Below are positions 6,860 to 8,156 of a DNA stretch of 8,156 nt, in pieces. Made by a program: the position numbers and the translations under genes. This DNA comes from Prevotella sp. UBA7594 (GTDB lineage Bacteria > Bacteroidota > Bacteroidia > Bacteroidales > Bacteroidaceae), in assembly GCA_002490315.1 (NCBI GenBank), contig DLKG01000019.1:10429-18584 (forward strand), in the 5' to 3' direction. The notes under the pieces were generated by a model, which was given only the letters and a program-made list of their open reading frames with translations, was not told the origin of the DNA and did no database searches. Every line of letters begins with the position of its first letter. Within the stretch, counting starts at the first letter, position 1.

Positions 6860-7648
6860 ATGAAGATATTTCTGAAGACTGAAGATGAAATCGAGCTGAT
6901 GCGCAAGGCTAACCGCCTCGTTGGTGCAACCCTTGCAGAATTGGCCAAACATATCAAACCAGGCGTGACGACCCTTCAATTGGATAGGGTAGCTGAGGAA
7001 TTCATCCGTGACAACGGTGCTGTTCCGACGTTCAAAAACTTTCCCAATCCATTTGGAGGGCCGTTTCCCGCAAGTATCTGTACATCTGTCAATGATGTCG
7101 TTGTTCATGGAATTCCTGATGAAAAGACGGTTTTACGCGACGGTGATATTATTTCTATTGATTGTGGCACACTTCTTGCAGGATACAATGGAGACAGTGC
7201 TTACACCTTTTGTGTCGGTGAAGTGCGCCAAGATGTCAGAGATTTACTGACAGTGACACGACAATCTTTGTATAAAGGCATTGAAGTGGCAGTCGCCGGC
7301 AATCATGTCGGAGATATTGGCGACGCTGTTCAAACTTTTTGCGAACAGCACGGCTACGGCGTAGTGAGGGAACTCACGGGTCATGGCATAGGACGCAAGA
7401 TGCACGAGGATCCGCCCGTGCCCAATTACGGGAGCAAAGGTAATGGCGTCATGCTTAAGGAAGGCATGTGCATAGCCATAGAGCCCATGATAACAATGGG
7501 CGACCGTAAAATATGGCTAATGCCCGACCGCTGGGGCATATGTACACGCGACGGAAAGCCTGCTGCCCATTTTGAGCACACCATAGCCATAAGGCGTGGA
7601 AAAGCAGAAATACTGTCTACGTTTGATTTGATAGAAAATCCTCAATAG
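6860..7648 (+). CDS. map: Methionine aminopeptidase, type I
   Basis: Map removes the N-terminal methionine from nascent proteins with a small second residue, using a two-metal centre. The product has 262 residues, as in E. coli (264), with no N-terminal zinc finger or SH3-binding extension, so it is type Ia. The metal ligands are all present: D101 (SIDCGT), D112 (YNGDSA), H175 (TGHGIGR), E208 (IAIEPM) and E239 (HFEHTI). H83 (VVHGIPDE) and H182 (KMHEDP) are the expected substrate-side histidines. Each is shifted by +4 from E. coli numbering. It follows secY by 14 bases. Codon use differs from the ribosomal genes and changes within the gene: isoleucine is ATC or ATT up to residue 153 apart from ATA at I3, then ATA at all ten sites from 177 on. 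Confidence 0.98.
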   Translation: MKIFLKTEDEIELMRKANRLVGATLAELAKHIKPGVTTLQLDRVAEEFIRDNGAVPTFKNFPNPFGGPFPASICTSVNDVVVHGIPDEKTVLRDGDIISIDCGTLLAGYNGDSAYTFCVGEVRQDVRDLLTVTRQSLYKGIEVAVAGNHVGDIGDAVQTFCEQHGYGVVRELTGHGIGRKMHEDPPVPNYGSKGNGVMLKEGMCIAIEPMITMGDRKIWLMPDRWGICTRDGKPAAHFEHTIAIRRGKAEILSTFDLIENPQ

Positions 7649-7692
7649 TCGGGGAAACGTCACATTTTAAAAAATAGTATATACAAATATTT
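7649..7692 (+). other. map-infA spacer, AT-rich
   Basis: This 44-base spacer starts TCGGGGAAACGTCAC and becomes very AT-rich before the infA ATG. I see no stable hairpin, no terminator and no Bacteroidetes-type promoter in it. The AT-rich 3' half probably serves as an unstructured, non-Shine-Dalgarno translation start region. Confidence 0.4.
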
Positions 7693-7911
7693 ATGGCTAA
7701 GCAATCCGCTATAGAGCAAGACGGCACAATCGTCGAGTCATTGTCTAACGCAATGTTCAGAGTCGAGCTTGAGAACGGCGTACAGATTATTGCGCACATA
7801 TCAGGCAAGATGCGAATGCATTACATCAAAATCCTGCCCGGCGACAAGGTGAAGGTCGAAATGAGCCCGTATGACCTTACGAAGGGCAGAATCGTTTTCA
7901 GATACAAGTAA
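7693..7911 (+). CDS. infA: Translation initiation factor IF-1
   Basis: IF-1 binds the ribosomal A site during initiation and assists IF-2 and IF-3. The 72-residue protein has the family's exact length and OB-fold pattern: [20 protein letters not shown], then [21 protein letters not shown] (two halves), the [20 protein letters not shown] segment and [11 protein letters not shown]. The start MAK with lysine and following acidic residues is normal. Its place between map and rpmJ is typical of many bacteria outside the gamma-proteobacteria. It is preceded by a 44-base AT-rich spacer without Shine-Dalgarno sequence and followed by rpmJ after 12 bases. Confidence 0.98.
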   Translation: MAKQSAIEQDGTIVESLSNAMFRVELENGVQIIAHISGKMRMHYIKILPGDKVKVEMSPYDLTKGRIVFRYK

Positions 7912-7923
7912 CAATTAACAGAT

Positions 7924-8040
7924 ATGAAAACAAGAGCATCATTAAAGAAACGTACACCCGACTGCAAGATCGTTCGTCGTAAGGGTCGTCTGTTCGTTAT
8001 CAACAAGAAGAACCCTAAGTTCAAGATGCGTCAGGGTTAA
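7924..8040 (+). CDS. rpmJ: 50S ribosomal protein L36 (bL36), zinc-free form
   Basis: The gene encodes 38 residues, [20 protein letters not shown] followed by [18 protein letters not shown], the length and pattern of L36. L36 binds 23S rRNA near the base of the L7/L12 stalk. The usual zinc ribbon with three Cys and one His is gone: only C14 remains, the first Cys position is T11, the third is N27, and no histidine is present. This is therefore the C-minus form. It lies 12 bases after infA, with the 97-base leader-like gap to rpsM behind it. Confidence 0.96.
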   Translation: MKTRASLKKRTPDCKIVRRKGRLFVINKKNPKFKMRQG

Positions 8041-8137
8041 AAAGACGCTGGGCCTAAGGTTGGGGACTTGAGAAAGTCGGCACCTGCGGCTCGAATCAAA
8101 TGTTTATTAATTAATCAATCAAATTTTTATTTAACAA
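8041..8137 (+). promoter_or_regulatory. rpmJ-rpsM spacer with nested stem-loop, possible r-protein leader
   Basis: This 97-base spacer is the longest in the window. Its GC-rich first half can fold into a nested hairpin. The outer stem is 8050-8054 (GGGCC) with 8088-8092 (GGCTC), with one G-U pair. The middle stem is 8057-8060 (AGGT) with 8082-8085 (ACCT). The inner stem is 8065-8069 (GACTT) with 8074-8078 (AAGTC), closed by a GAGA loop of the stable GNRA type. The second half (8093-8137) is AT-rich and leads to the rpsM ATG. No T-run follows the hairpin, so it is not a terminator. It precedes rpsM, the first gene of the alpha operon, which S4 regulates in E. coli; the role here is inference. 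Confidence 0.45.
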
Positions 8138-8156
8138 ATGGCAATAAGAATTGTTG
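8138..8156 (+). CDS. rpsM: 30S ribosomal protein S13 (uS13), first codons only
   Basis: The window ends 19 bases into this gene. ATG GCA ATA AGA ATT GTT gives MAIRIV, the usual start of Bacteroidales S13, and rpsM is the expected gene after rpmJ. S13 lies in the 30S head and bridges to the 50S subunit. No Shine-Dalgarno motif precedes the ATG; the upstream sequence is TTTTTATTTAACAA. Confidence 0.85.

Noticed and set aside
8100..8114. Four-codon mini-ORF (MFIN) in the rpmJ-rpsM spacer
   Set aside because: It ends 23 bases before the rpsM ATG without overlap, so it lacks the geometry that makes the rplN-rplX mini-ORF notable.
8041..8137. Intrinsic terminator between rpmJ and rpsM
   Set aside because: The hairpin ends at 8092 and the only T-run (8124-8128) is 31 bases further on, too far to act as a terminator tail.
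1..8156. Hidden accessory system, mobile element, CRISPR array or defence gene
   Set aside because: Essentially all sequence is accounted for by conserved housekeeping genes with tight spacing; no repeats, transposase or integrase remnants, or unexplained stretch over 100 bases remain.

Overview
The window is a stretch of the conserved S10-spc-alpha ribosomal protein cluster, all genes on the + strand. The protein sequences point to a member of the Bacteroidales, probably Prevotella or a close relative. The grounds are the gene order secY-map-infA-rpmJ-rpsM with no adk between secY and map, zinc-ligand-free S14 and L36, mostly AT-rich non-Shine-Dalgarno start regions, and sequences such as S14 and S17 that read like Bacteroidales proteins. 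Genus is inference.

Layout: the 3' part of rpsC (1-432) is followed by rplP, rpmC, rpsQ, rplN, rplX, rplE, rpsN, rpsH, rplF, rplR, rpsE, rpmD, rplO, secY, map, infA and rpmJ, and the first 19 bases of rpsM at the right edge. Sixteen ribosomal protein genes are visible, two of them partial, together with the SecY translocase channel, type I methionine aminopeptidase and initiation factor IF-1. Spacing is very tight, mostly 0-24 bases, with a 1-base TAATG overlap between rplX and rplE. No Bacteroidetes-type promoter (TTTG ... TAnnTTTG) and no intrinsic terminator was seen, so the whole window is probably transcribed rightward from a promoter upstream of it.

The genes serve protein synthesis and its immediate aftermath. 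The ribosomal proteins build both subunits, IF-1 supports initiation, Map removes the initiator methionine as the chain leaves the ribosome, and SecY forms the membrane channel for exported and membrane proteins.

Only three gaps exceed 40 bases: rpsN-rpsH (55), map-infA (44) and rpmJ-rpsM (97). The first and last contain plausible hairpins and are the best candidates for RNA-level control. Other points worth a look are a 7-codon mini-ORF that exactly fills the rplN-rplX gap, an abrupt change of isoleucine codon choice inside map, and strong Shine-Dalgarno sequences before rplF and rpmD in a lineage that usually does not use them. I see no mobile element, CRISPR array, tRNA or rRNA gene, and no accessory system. 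This is a core housekeeping locus, and the findings are fine-scale regulatory or evolutionary observations.
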